Shown piece by piece: positions 25,403 through 33,009 of a stretch of 38,451 nt of DNA. The notes under the pieces were generated by a model. It saw nothing but the letters and a program-made list of their open reading frames with translations. It searched no databases and was not told the DNA's origin. The DNA lies in NCBI GenBank assembly GCA_040880725.1, contig JBBDHV010000013.1:1-38451 (forward strand). The letters are read 5' to 3'. Numbering within the stretch: the first letter of the stretch is position 1; the number at the start of each line of letters is the position of its first letter. This stretch comes from DATHWB01 sp040880725. GTDB lineage: Bacteria; Actinomycetota; Acidimicrobiia; Spongiisociales; ZC4RG35. The translations under genes were made by a program, and so were the position numbers.

Positions 25403-25876
25403 CTAGAACGGGGCCTCGTCCGGTCCGTAGTCGTCGCGTGCGACCGGACCGGGCGGGGGGGTGTTGGAACTGCGTTGGAAGTCGCTACCGCCACCGCCAC
25501 CGCCACCACCACCGCCACTGCGGGGTGCTTTGGTGACTGAGGCAGTCGCCCAGCGGAGGCTGGGGCCGACTTCGTCGATGGCGATCTCGACGACGGATCG
25601 CTTGTCGCCCTCGGGCGTCTCCCACGAGCGCTGCTCGAGACGGCCGACGACGATGACGCGGCTGCCCTTCTCGAGGCTCTCCGCGGCGGATTCGGCCTGT
25701 TCGCGCCAGATGGTCCCGCCGAAGAACGACGTGTCCTCCTGCCATTCTCCGCTCTGGTCGCGCCAGCGACGGTTCACGGCGAGGCGAATCTTGGCCATCG
25801 GGACACCCGAAGGGGTGAAGCGAAGTTCGGGGTCCTCGACGAGGTTACCGATCAATGTGACTGAGTTGCCGGACAT
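25403..25876 (-). CDS. ssb: Single-stranded DNA-binding protein
   Basis: A 157-residue protein. The OB-fold covers about 1-115 (MSGNSVTLIGNLVEDPELRF, VVVGRLEQRSWE). A linker follows with ten consecutive glycines (encoded by 25487-25516), then an acidic tip ending DEAPF that docks replication and repair proteins. I start at ATG 25876, with AAGGAG 5 bases upstream; the extra upstream frame overlaps the rpsF gene. The linker is short compared with many SSBs and unusually pure in Gly. Confidence 0.96.
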   Translation of the reverse strand: MSGNSVTLIGNLVEDPELRFTPSGVPMAKIRLAVNRRWRDQSGEWQEDTSFFGGTIWREQAESAAESLEKGSRVIVVGRLEQRSWETPEGDKRSVVEIAIDEVGPSLRWATASVTKAPRSGGGGGGGGGGSDFQRSSNTPPPGPVARDDYGPDEAPF

Positions 25877-25931
25877 GGTGCTCCTTTCTCGGCCGCTCCC
25901 ACACCATGCGGTGGGGGTACGACGAAATCGA

Positions 25932-26219
25932 TCAGGCTCCCGGACGGACGATCTTGTGACGGACCACGTCGTCGGCGAGCGACAGCACCCTGTCGAGGTC
26001 CGAGACCAACTCGTTCTCGGCATCGAAGGTCACGACGGAGTAGTACCCCTCGTTGATGTGGTCGATCTCGTAGGCGAAGCGTCGCTTCCCCCATAGATCG
26101 GTGGATGTGACCGTGGCCCCGTGGGCTCCGAGGAACGTTTCCAACTCCGTGACTTTGGAGCGGATCTCGTCCTCGCCCAGCTCGGGCCGATGAATGGTCA
26201 TCAGCTCGTAGTTGCGCAT
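25932..26219 (-). CDS. rpsF: 30S ribosomal protein S6
   Basis: A 95-residue protein starting at ATG 26219 (MRNYELMTIHRPEL), with the family segments WGKRRFAYEIDHINEGYYSV and DDVVRHKIVRPG. GAGGAGG lies 10 bases upstream. It forms a heterodimer with S18 in the small subunit. It is the first gene of the ribosomal/replication operon, which continues through ssb, rpsR, rplI and dnaB. The family is certain; the upstream extension of the frame is leader sequence. Confidence 0.97.
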   Translation of the reverse strand: MRNYELMTIHRPELGEDEIRSKVTELETFLGAHGATVTSTDLWGKRRFAYEIDHINEGYYSVVTFDAENELVSDLDRVLSLADDVVRHKIVRPGA

Positions 26220-26352
26220 CAGGTTGTTGCCTCCTCTGGACATCCGTGTCGAACGGACGGCCCCGCAAGCACTGCGGAGCAGGTGGATGGCGGACATCGG
26301 ACGATGTCTGCGTGAAGACGAGAGTGTATCCGCCCCGAGGGCCTGCAGCCAA
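26220..26352 (-). promoter_or_regulatory. Promoter and structured leader of the rpsF operon
   Basis: On the minus strand a -35 TTGGCT (26352-26347) is 18 bases from a -10 TACACT (26328-26323), so the leader is about 97 bases. It can form hairpins GACATC/GATGTC with a tetraloop, CCGCA/TGCGG with a 5-base loop, and GTCCG/CGGAT. In many bacteria the S6:S18 complex binds this leader to repress the operon. I cannot confirm the conserved CCG-bulge motif by eye, so the autoregulatory role is a suggestion. Confidence 0.4.
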
Positions 26353-26367
26353 GCCGGACCCCGCGAC

Positions 26368-26844
26368 TCAGCCCCCGACGACGAGCACCGACCCCGATCC
26401 GATGCCGGTGAGCGACCCTGCCGGCGATTCCAACGCGTACGCATACGGGCCCGCCGCGGCATACGAAGGACACGGCGTCTCGTCACACGGGATCATCGTG
26501 AAGCCATCGACGAACCCGCCATCAGGATCGAAGAAGGCGATGTCGAGGGAGATCACGGTGTCAGCCATCGTGAAGCGACTCGATACCGTCTCTCCTCCCC
26601 ATGTGAACAGCATCCCTTGCAGCTCGCCGAGGTCGGCGACGCCACGAAGGCCCTGGGATCGGTCGTCTGGGGTGGAGACGACGGCGACGTCGAGTTCACG
26701 TCCGTCGACAACGACGGTCCCGACCGAGACCGGCCCCAGCTCGCCCGTGTCGGACGGGGCCATCGGGCTGGTCATCGTCGTCGGAGCCGGTGCGGACGAC
26801 GAACAGCCCGCAACCAGCAAGCACAGCAGCACGAGGCGAGTCAC
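26368..26844 (-). CDS. DUF192-domain lipoprotein
   Basis: A 158-residue predicted lipoprotein: short signal peptide with lipobox LVAGC (C14), a Ser/Thr/Pro linker and a DUF192 domain (about 40-155). Domain landmarks are RSQGLRGVADLGELQGMLFTWG, the strand TVISLDIAFFDPDG and the Cys pair MIPCDETPCPSYAA, which probably forms a disulfide. DUF192 proteins are small exported beta-rich proteins of unknown role. It starts at GTG 26844 and diverges from the PPOX gene across only 37 bases, so the two promoters must overlap. Confidence 0.88.
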   Translation of the reverse strand: MTRLVLLCLLVAGCSSSAPAPTTMTSPMAPSDTGELGPVSVGTVVVDGRELDVAVVSTPDDRSQGLRGVADLGELQGMLFTWGGETVSSRFTMADTVISLDIAFFDPDGGFVDGFTMIPCDETPCPSYAAAGPYAYALESPAGSLTGIGSGSVLVVGG

Positions 26845-26881
26845 GCTTTCATTGTGCCCGCAGCGCAGCGAGGAGGATCAA

Positions 26882-27334
26882 GTGGGCCGCACCGACATCT
26901 CTATGTCCGAAGACGAGATCGCCGAGCTGCTCCACGACGGGCGGGATCTGCAGGTCGCGACGAACGGTCGCGACGGATACCCGCATCTCACGACACTCTG
27001 GTACGCCGTCATCGACGGCGCCGTCACGTTTCGATCATTCACGAAGAGCCAGCGAATCGTCAACCTCCGACGCGACCCCCGCGTCACGGTGCTCGTCGAG
27101 GCGGGGGACGACTACGGCGAACTTCGCGGTGTGATGATGCAAGGACGGGCAGAACTCGACGCCGACCCCGACCGGGTCATGTCGACCTATCTGGCCGTGA
27201 CCCGCAGGATGCAGGGCCCCGACGTCACAGTCGAGGCCGTCGAGGCGATGTTCGGACGGTTCCGGGACAAGAACACGGTGGTACGCGTGCATCCCGAACG
27301 GATCATCTCCTGGGACCACCGCAAAGGTGGCTGA
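26882..27334 (+). CDS. PPOX-class F420/flavin-dependent oxidoreductase
   Basis: A 150-residue split-barrel protein. The family pattern is LQVATNGRDGYPHLTTLWYAV, then SFTKSQRIVNLRRDPRVTVLVE and GVMMQGRAEL. It begins at GTG 26882, with GAGGAGG five bases upstream; the long frame open from 26246 is a shadow of the DUF192 gene. It is not closely similar to the 140-residue PPOX protein at 759-1181, so the two are separate subfamilies. The cofactor may be F420, which is common in this group in actinobacteria, but FMN is not excluded. Confidence 0.88.
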   Translation: MGRTDISMSEDEIAELLHDGRDLQVATNGRDGYPHLTTLWYAVIDGAVTFRSFTKSQRIVNLRRDPRVTVLVEAGDDYGELRGVMMQGRAELDADPDRVMSTYLAVTRRMQGPDVTVEAVEAMFGRFRDKNTVVRVHPERIISWDHRKGG

Positions 27335-27411
27335 CTTCACGTGTGCTGCAACGGGTTCTCGACGGAATTTCCCGGCGCTGTCCCGGTGAAGGGCGCGACC
27401 CGCAGGGGAGC

Positions 27412-27822
27412 TCACTGTTCGATGCACGAGACCTCGGCCCGGGGCCAGCGTTCGACCTGTCCGCTGGGGAGCCGAATGTAGAGATGGTCGGCTCGGTCGT
27501 CCGCGATGAAGATCTCTCGGCCGGCATGGGTGATTCCGGTCGCAGACGCGCTGTCGGGGAGGATGGAACCAACCGCGAAGGTGAGGGGATCGCCGTCCAC
27601 CTCGGAGACCAGCGGACCCAGTCGGCCGAGGTCGTCTCTGGCATAGGTGTCCCCGAAGAAGAACAAGAACACCACACGCTCCTGATCACAAGAGGCGAAA
27701 CCGTCGTACTCGATCACCTCGTTGCCGTGCAGTTGGCGACCGTCGTCGTCGACCCACGGACCGCGGCTGTTCAACCCGCACGCCGTCACGAAGACCAGGA
27801 TGAGTGCGAGCCCACGGGTCAC
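27412..27822 (-). CDS. Small predicted lipoprotein of unknown function
   Basis: From GTG 27822 the protein has 136 residues: a signal peptide (VTRGLALILVFVTAC) with C15 as the lipidated residue, then a soluble domain. I chose this start because it puts the lipobox at the N-terminus and leaves a 28-base gap to the endonuclease gene; the longer frame to 27990 would overlap that gene. The domain has FLFFFGDTYARDDLGRLGPL, repeated acidic turns and two further Cys. I do not recognise a family. It is the last gene of the pyrE-endonuclease operon. Confidence 0.7.
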   Translation of the reverse strand: MTRGLALILVFVTACGLNSRGPWVDDDGRQLHGNEVIEYDGFASCDQERVVFLFFFGDTYARDDLGRLGPLVSEVDGDPLTFAVGSILPDSASATGITHAGREIFIADDRADHLYIRLPSGQVERWPRAEVSCIEQ

Positions 27823-27850
27823 AAGGGGCGGCCCCGACCGCTGCGCCCGA

Positions 27851-28621
27851 TCACACAGCCTCGACCCGGGCACGGATCCACTCGAAGTCGGCCACATGCC
27901 GGACCGCATCCCCCGGCGTTTCGACGACGACCGGAGCACCGGCGGCGGCAACCACTGCTGCCAACTCGGCGGCCGGAATCTCGCCGTCACCGAGGTTGGC
28001 GTGACGGTCCCGACGGGAATCGAACGGGTCGCGCGAGTCGTTCAGGTGAACGAGATCGATCCGACCCACGATCGCAACAGTGCGTTCCACCAGTTCGTTC
28101 AGTGGCTCTCCCCCTGCCCAGGCGTGGCAGGTGTCGAGCACATACCCCGGACCGAGGTCTCCGATCTCGTCCCACAGTTTGCGGATGGTGTCGAGGCGGC
28201 GAACAACGGCATTGTCGCCACCTGCGGTGTTCTCGATGAGCACCGGGACCTCAGAGTCCAGTTGTTCGAGAGCTTTTCGCCAGCGGGGGAATGCTTCCGC
28301 CATGTCAGCGTCATCGCCGGTCACGTGCCCACCATGAACCACGACGCCGGCGGCACCGATGTCGGCTGCCGCGTCACACGTCTCCTGCAGGATCCGTCGG
28401 CTCGGGATGCGGACACGGGTGTTCTCGGCCACCGGGTTGATGAGATAGGGGGCGTGGACGTAGATCGGCACCGTCGCCAATCGCAAAGCGGCGGCGTCGG
28501 ATCGGGGGTTCGGCTTCTTCCACGATTGCGGATTCGACAAGAACACCTGGATCACGTCTGCAGACCGCGCTTCGGCCTCTGCGAGTGGGTCGGCTGCCGG
28601 GACGTGCGCTCCCAGCATCAT
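27851..28621 (-). CDS. nfo: Endonuclease IV-type AP endonuclease (TIM barrel)
   Basis: A 256-residue TIM-barrel protein. All nine zinc ligands of E. coli endonuclease IV have counterparts: H56, H96, E130 (LIENTAGG), D163 and H166 (LDTCHAWAG), H192, D205 and H207 (DRHANLG), and E234 (VETPG). The spacing 56-96 and 192-205-207 equals that in E. coli. It would cut the phosphodiester 5' to abasic sites during base-excision repair. ATG 28621 overlaps the stop of the membrane-protein gene (ATGA 28618-28621). It is shorter than E. coli Nfo (285 residues), and a xylose-isomerase-like sugar role is an alternative, although the complete ligand set favours the nuclease. Confidence 0.85.
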   Translation of the reverse strand: MMLGAHVPAADPLAEAEARSADVIQVFLSNPQSWKKPNPRSDAAALRLATVPIYVHAPYLINPVAENTRVRIPSRRILQETCDAAADIGAAGVVVHGGHVTGDDADMAEAFPRWRKALEQLDSEVPVLIENTAGGDNAVVRRLDTIRKLWDEIGDLGPGYVLDTCHAWAGGEPLNELVERTVAIVGRIDLVHLNDSRDPFDSRRDRHANLGDGEIPAAELAAVVAAAGAPVVVETPGDAVRHVADFEWIRARVEAV

Positions 28622-29205
28622 CGAACTGCGTCCTCGGAATCGTCGAAGCTCGCCTCCGCCCGTGCCGCTTCGAGCGCCATCAGGGTGATCTCCTCGGCGG
28701 CTCGCACGGCGGTGCGGTCCCAATCCGACGCCAGTACCGCGATCGTCGACTCGTCGATCCAGCGCGCACCCCACGGTTGATCAGGGAGGTCCTCGGGGTC
28801 GAAGACCCTCACCCACATGACCGGGAGCCGGTCGCCTTCATCAGCCACCGAACCGGAGCCGATGTCGTCGATCTGTTCCCAGGTGAGTGACGTCGGAGGG
28901 CGGAACGGCCCCAGGAGTTTGAGTCGTACGCCCCCGGCATCCGCCTCGACCATGGCCGTCGGGAACATCAGTTCCTTCAGCCCGACCCCCACGAGAACCA
29001 GTCCGCACGCCAGCATGACCCACGCCCAGATCACATCCCGCGGTTCGAAGATCTGGGTGTCCTCCGGTCGAAAGAGGACGTCTCGGAGTGCGTTGGTGAG
29101 ACGGCGTCGAGTGAGGACGTCGACAGCAATGACGACAAGGGGGACTCCCACCAGCGACCACTTCCACATCTTCATCGCCGATCGGCGAATCACCAGAGGG
29201 CTCAC
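28618..29205 (-). CDS. Membrane protein of unknown function with a PH-like C-terminal domain
   Basis: A 195-residue protein from GTG 29205, which overlaps the pyrE stop (GTGA 29202-29205). Two membrane segments are clear: KWSLVGVPLVVIAVDVL and IWAWVMLACGLVLVGVGL. The rest (about 75-195) is soluble, with beta strands such as GGVRLKLLGPFRPPTSLTWEQI that resemble bacterial PH domains. The C-terminus is acidic and Ala-rich. I do not know its function. Coupling on both sides (pyrE upstream, endonuclease downstream) suggests only co-expression. Confidence 0.75.
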   Translation of the reverse strand: MSPLVIRRSAMKMWKWSLVGVPLVVIAVDVLTRRRLTNALRDVLFRPEDTQIFEPRDVIWAWVMLACGLVLVGVGLKELMFPTAMVEADAGGVRLKLLGPFRPPTSLTWEQIDDIGSGSVADEGDRLPVMWVRVFDPEDLPDQPWGARWIDESTIAVLASDWDRTAVRAAEEITLMALEAARAEASFDDSEDAVR

Positions 29206-29762
29206 GGACCGACCCCCAACTCGGACACGTCGACGAGCGCTGCGAATGTGAGGCCCGCAGCTGCCATTCGCTCGGCGACCGCTCCGTCGGATCGATCGAC
29301 GATGGCGAGTACCTGGGCGATCACCAATCCCGCCTCCTGACACACTTCGAGCGATTCCACCAGTGCACCGCCCGTGGTCACCGTGTCATCGACCAGGGCA
29401 ACCACATCACCGGGGGCCACCGGACCGACGAGGCGCCCTCCGGTGCCATGGTCCTTTTCTGCCTTGCGGATCGAGAACGCCCGGATGTCACGGCCGGCGG
29501 CGGCACCGCACACTGCGGTGGCCAGCGCGATCGGGTCGGCACCCATGGTCATCCCGCCGACGGCGACCACCGAGGGGTCGAGCACGGCAACGAGCGCCTC
29601 GCCGACCGCGGTCGCTCCCTTCCCGTCGAACGTCGTCTGACGGGCATCGATGTACCAGTCGCTCACCGCGCCCGACCGCAGGGTGAAAGGCCCATCCGTC
29701 CGAATCGCATGCGTCCGAAGATGATCGACGAGTCGGTCGTGTGCCAGGTGGTCCTTCGCCAT
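29202..29762 (-). CDS. pyrE: Orotate phosphoribosyltransferase
   Basis: A 186-residue type I phosphoribosyltransferase that joins orotate and PRPP to make OMP in pyrimidine synthesis. The PRPP loop VALVDDTVTTGGAL spans 121-134. The flexible catalytic loop K100-AEKDHGTGG contains K100, K103 and H105, as expected for orotate enzymes. ATG 29762 begins MAKDHLAHDRLVDHL; upstream in-frame sequence has no ribosome site. No pyrF is adjacent, so the pyr genes are dispersed. Its stop overlaps the membrane-protein gene. Confidence 0.95.
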   Translation of the reverse strand: MAKDHLAHDRLVDHLRTHAIRTDGPFTLRSGAVSDWYIDARQTTFDGKGATAVGEALVAVLDPSVVAVGGMTMGADPIALATAVCGAAAGRDIRAFSIRKAEKDHGTGGRLVGPVAPGDVVALVDDTVTTGGALVESLEVCQEAGLVIAQVLAIVDRSDGAVAERMAAAGLTFAALVDVSELGVGP

Positions 29763-29797
29763 TGGCCCGAACGTTACCGAGGGGCAGTGCGGTCCTG

Positions 29798-30691
29798 TCA
29801 GTTTCCCACCGTGACCGGGACGAGCCGTTCGGAGATGACCGACCCGTCCTCGGCGCTGTTCTCCCACACCCGGATGGTCAGATTCGCTCCGGGGGCGGCA
29901 CCGGTCACCGCCTCGACCGTGAATGAGCCGAAACCGATCCCCGATCCCGTGCTGACGAAGTCGGGGGCGAAGAGGACCGTGTTGCCTTCGAGGACCTCGA
30001 GTCCGAAGACCCCTTCGAACGCGGCCGCCACGCCGGAAATGTCGAAGGTGGCCGGCACCGTGGCCCCTGCGGCGGGCGAATCCACGAGGATGCCGGGGAC
30101 GAGGTCCTCGAAGTCCTCGCGCACCATCGGTCCGTCGAGGACGATGCCCTCGGATGAGAACACGGCGACGGGATCTCCGCCTTCGACCAGGAGAACCTCG
30201 TCGATGCCGTCGATCCGGGTGAGCGTGAAAGTCAATTGGGCGAGACGGGCGAACATGGACGCGCTACCGCCTCCGCTCTCGAACTCAGCCGAGAGATCCA
30301 CGACCGCGGTCGAGCCATCCACCGTCACGTCGTCCACTTCGGTGTCCTCCGGAATCTCTGTCGCATTGTCGAAGCCGCTGAGCCCGACCAGCGTTTCGAG
30401 GGCGGCCGCGGCCTCGTCGACACCGCCGAGCGGCGCCACCGAGATGGGATACAGGAACGGACCTTGTCGGAATCCGTTGCTCCCGGAAGGGTCGAGGATA
30501 TAGATCACCACCGAGTCTCCGAATGTCGGCTCGGTGGTGGTGGTCGTCGCCTCGGTCGTGGTCGTGGTCGCCTCGGTCGTCGTTGTCGACGCCGGCGCCG
30601 TGGTCGAGGTCGTCGTCGATGATTCCGCCGACGAGCCGTTGCAGGCTGCGACCGTCAGCACGAGCGCGACAAGTGCGATGTGTTCTTTCAT
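29798..30691 (-). CDS. GerMN/Gmad2-type lipoprotein
   Basis: A 297-residue lipoprotein: lipobox TVAAC (C17), then a Thr/Glu-rich linker (about 20-55) that contains a seven-residue repeat EATTTTT. Residues about 58-195 match a GerMN-like domain (VVIYILDPSG, then DVTVDGSTAVVDLSAEF and LAQLTFTLTRIDGIDEVLLVEGG), and about 200-295 match the Gmad2 immunoglobulin-like domain (GILVDSPAAGATVPATFDISG). In spore formers GerM shapes the forespore wall; in non-sporulating actinobacteria such proteins are cell-surface proteins of unclear role. GGGAG lies 5 bases before ATG 30691. Confidence 0.85.
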   Translation of the reverse strand: MKEHIALVALVLTVAACNGSSAESSTTTSTTAPASTTTTEATTTTTEATTTTTEPTFGDSVVIYILDPSGSNGFRQGPFLYPISVAPLGGVDEAAAALETLVGLSGFDNATEIPEDTEVDDVTVDGSTAVVDLSAEFESGGGSASMFARLAQLTFTLTRIDGIDEVLLVEGGDPVAVFSSEGIVLDGPMVREDFEDLVPGILVDSPAAGATVPATFDISGVAAAFEGVFGLEVLEGNTVLFAPDFVSTGSGIGFGSFTVEAVTGAAPGANLTIRVWENSAEDGSVISERLVPVTVGN

Positions 30692-30762
30692 TGGTACTCC
30701 CTGTCGGGGCGTGGGAACGTCATGGAGATGAAGCCGGTTCCGGGTCTACCGTTGGGTCTCCG

Positions 30763-31440
30763 ATGGAAATCATTCTGGTACGTCACGGCGAGCCCGCGTG
30801 GACACCCGCCAACAAGGTCGAGAACAACCCCGAACTGACGGATCGCGGGGTCCGCCAGGCCGAGGCCCTCGCCCGCCGGGAGTGGGGCGAGATCGACGAG
30901 TTGTGGGTGTCGCCTCTCATCCGCGCGAGACAGACGATGCAGCCGCTCGAGCGAGTGCTCGGCCGGAGCGCCCAGGTCGTGGACTGGCTCCAGGAGATTC
31001 GGAACCCCGACGACTGGCAGGGGATCGCAGCTGACTCGTTCTATGACCTGTTCACCGAACACAACCTCTCGCCGCGTGAACGGCTGTGGGAGGGGCTCCC
31101 TGGTGGCGAATCGGTCATCGACTTCCACACTCGGGTAGTCGGGGGACTCCAGGACACCCTCGCCTCCCACGGACTCGCCCGAGTCGACCCCCAGGACCCG
31201 CACCTGTGGGACCAGGCCGCCGGCAAACGCATCCTCTGGGTAGCCCACGGCGGCACCAACGCCGTGTCGATCGGGCACCTCCTCGGAGCAGATCCGACGC
31301 CGTGGGAGTGGTCGAGATTCGATTCCGCCCACACCTCGGTCGCGGTCCTGAGAACCGCCCGGATCTCCACCGCGTACGCGTTCGGATTGCATGCCTTCGG
31401 CGACGTCTCGCATCTCCCCGCCGATCACGTCACCCGCTGA
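30763..31440 (+). CDS. Histidine phosphatase (phosphoglycerate mutase-like) family protein
   Basis: A 225-residue protein. The catalytic RHG motif is LVRHGEP with H8 as the phospho-acceptor, and the second His is H162 in WVAHGGTNAV. It begins at ATG 30763; the frame upstream is the shadow of the Thr-rich linker gene. The family includes phosphatases and mutases and this sequence does not show which. Its stop is one base from the end of the convergent prenyltransferase gene. It diverges from the lipoprotein gene across 71 bases. Confidence 0.9.
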   Translation: MEIILVRHGEPAWTPANKVENNPELTDRGVRQAEALARREWGEIDELWVSPLIRARQTMQPLERVLGRSAQVVDWLQEIRNPDDWQGIAADSFYDLFTEHNLSPRERLWEGLPGGESVIDFHTRVVGGLQDTLASHGLARVDPQDPHLWDQAAGKRILWVAHGGTNAVSIGHLLGADPTPWEWSRFDSAHTSVAVLRTARISTAYAFGLHAFGDVSHLPADHVTR

Positions 31441-31441
31441 A

Positions 31442-32227
31442 TCACTTGCCGAAGCGACGCTCCCGCAACGTGAAGTTGCGGAGTGCGCGGAGGTAGTCGA
31501 CGCGGCGAAACGCCGGCCAGAACACGTCGACGAACACGAACTCCGAGTACGCCGACTGCCACAGCAGGAAGCCGGACAGTCGCGACTCCCCGGAGGTGCG
31601 AATCAGGAGATCGGGGTCGGGGACGTGGGCGGAGTACATTCGCCCGGCCAGGCTCTCGGCTGTGATGCGATCCGGGATCTCCTCAGGGGGAACGCCCTCG
31701 GAGACGAACGAAGCCACCAGGTCCCGCGCCGCATCCACGATCTCCTGGCGCCCGCCGTAGCCCAGAGCAATGGTCAGCCAGCGCGACCCGGTGGGCCGGG
31801 CCTGCTCTGCCCGCTTCGCTGCTTCGACCACTGAGTCGGGGAGGAGATCGAGGCTCCCGATGAAGCGAATCGCCATGTCACCGGTCTCACAGCGGGCGGG
31901 GAGGCGTTCGAACAGCTCGACCAGCACCTCGAAGTAGGGATCGAGTTCGGCCTCGGGCCGATCGAGGTTCTCTCTCGAAAGGAGCCAGCCGGTGACCGCC
32001 TCGATTCCCAGTTCCGCATTCCAGTCGAGAAAATCTTCAAACCGGTGCATGCCCGCGCGATAGCTGTCGGTGTAGCTGGCCAGGCCCTCCGATCTCGCAT
32101 ACCGCCTGTGCCCGTCCAGAATGACTGCCACGTGTTTGGGAAACCGTGTCCGCTCGAGACCCGAGAGGAGGCGGTCTTCGTAGATCTTGTAGAGCAGATC
32201 CGAAGGTCTCGGAAAGGTCCCTGCCAT
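31442..32227 (-). CDS. Cis-prenyltransferase (UppS-family), divergent active-site motif
   Basis: A 261-residue UPP synthase-family protein that adds isoprene units in Z geometry. The C-terminal part is conserved (DLLIRTSGESRLSGFLLWQSAYSEF), as is the catalytic Asp, D38. The first motif, however, reads LDGHRRYA instead of MDGNxRWA: the Asn is H40 and the Trp is Y43. The usual GHxAG is SYRAG, so that His is lost as well, and SSENWxRP is SRENLDRP. It may be the short-chain (Z-FPP-like) type of actinobacteria rather than the main UPP synthase. ATG 32227 starts MAGTFPRPSD. The longer frame is antisense to the hemolysin III gene. Confidence 0.88.
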   Translation of the reverse strand: MAGTFPRPSDLLYKIYEDRLLSGLERTRFPKHVAVILDGHRRYARSEGLASYTDSYRAGMHRFEDFLDWNAELGIEAVTGWLLSRENLDRPEAELDPYFEVLVELFERLPARCETGDMAIRFIGSLDLLPDSVVEAAKRAEQARPTGSRWLTIALGYGGRQEIVDAARDLVASFVSEGVPPEEIPDRITAESLAGRMYSAHVPDPDLLIRTSGESRLSGFLLWQSAYSEFVFVDVFWPAFRRVDYLRALRNFTLRERRFGK

Positions 32228-32296
32228 GTTTGGCAGACTACAGAGCGGGAAAGACACCGCCGATGCCGAGATGACGCCCGAACGAGATTTGGAACC

Positions 32297-32992
32297 ATGA
32301 AACCTTCCCAGGACACAGTCGAACGGGTGACGGAGATGCTGACGCTCGGACGCATGCATCATCCGTTCCGCGGTTTCGTGAACGGTGCGGCGGCACTCGC
32401 CTCGATTGTCGGTCTCGCGGTTCTGCTCGCTGCGAATCCCGGCGAAGTCTCGCTGGCGGTGGCCTTGTCGGTGTACGCAGGGAGCCTGGTGGCCATGTTC
32501 ACCGTGTCGTGCCTGTATCACTCGGTGCCGTGGAGCGAGCCTGCGAAAGCCCGGATGCGGAGACTCGACCATGCGGCGATCTTCCTCGTCGTGGCGGGCA
32601 CCTACACCCCGGTCGCCATGGTCGCCCTCGAACCTGCCTGGCGCAATGCCAGCCTCATTGCGGTCTGGACAGCGGCGATCGTCGGAATCGTGCTCAAGTT
32701 CGTCGAGAGTGAGATCAGTCTCACGAGGTCCTTGACGATCCAGTCGATCATGGGGTGGGCAGCGGTGATCCCGATGTTCCAGATCGCCGACCGGATCGGC
32801 GGCAACGTGATTGTCATGCTGGGCATCTCCGGAGTTCTCTACACGGTGGGGATGGTCTTCATGCTGACAGGGCGGCCTCGTCTCTTCCCGAAGTTCTTTT
32901 CCCACCACGAGCTCTTCCACGTGCTTGTCATTGCCGCCAGCGCCGTCAACTTCGCCGCCATCGCCAATTACGTGCTCCCCGCGGCCGCCTGA
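32297..32992 (+). CDS. Hemolysin III/YqfA (TrhA)-family membrane protein
   Basis: A 231-residue membrane protein with seven predicted helices. Family landmarks are the conserved SCLYHS near the second helix, DHAAIFLVVAGTYTPV and HHELFHVLVIAASAVNF; the Ser, Asp and His residues match the metal site of the PAQR-like superfamily. The name hemolysin is historical and no lytic role should be assumed. ATG 32297 starts MKPSQDTVERVTEML; the gene diverges from the prenyltransferase across 69 bases. The EamA gene follows after 17 bases, perhaps cotranscribed. Confidence 0.92.
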   Translation: MKPSQDTVERVTEMLTLGRMHHPFRGFVNGAAALASIVGLAVLLAANPGEVSLAVALSVYAGSLVAMFTVSCLYHSVPWSEPAKARMRRLDHAAIFLVVAGTYTPVAMVALEPAWRNASLIAVWTAAIVGIVLKFVESEISLTRSLTIQSIMGWAAVIPMFQIADRIGGNVIVMLGISGVLYTVGMVFMLTGRPRLFPKFFSHHELFHVLVIAASAVNFAAIANYVLPAAA

Positions 32993-33009
32993 GTCCTACC
33001 GTCGGGCGG

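Noticed and set aside
25487..25516. Short tandem GGY/RCC repeat that could be taken for a CRISPR or VNTR array
   Set aside because: It codes for the glycine linker of SSB and there are no spacers.
26212..28239. 675-codon plus-strand frame across three genes
   Set aside because: It overlaps the DUF192, PPOX and endonuclease genes in shadow frames and is rich in Arg and Pro.
30535..30600. Tandem 21-base repeats
   Set aside because: They encode the EATTTTT linker repeat of the GerMN lipoprotein; low-complexity coding sequence explains them.
31442..32920. 492-codon frame suggesting a fusion to the prenyltransferase
   Set aside because: The N-terminal 230 codons are antisense to the hemolysin III gene, whose family motifs are clear.
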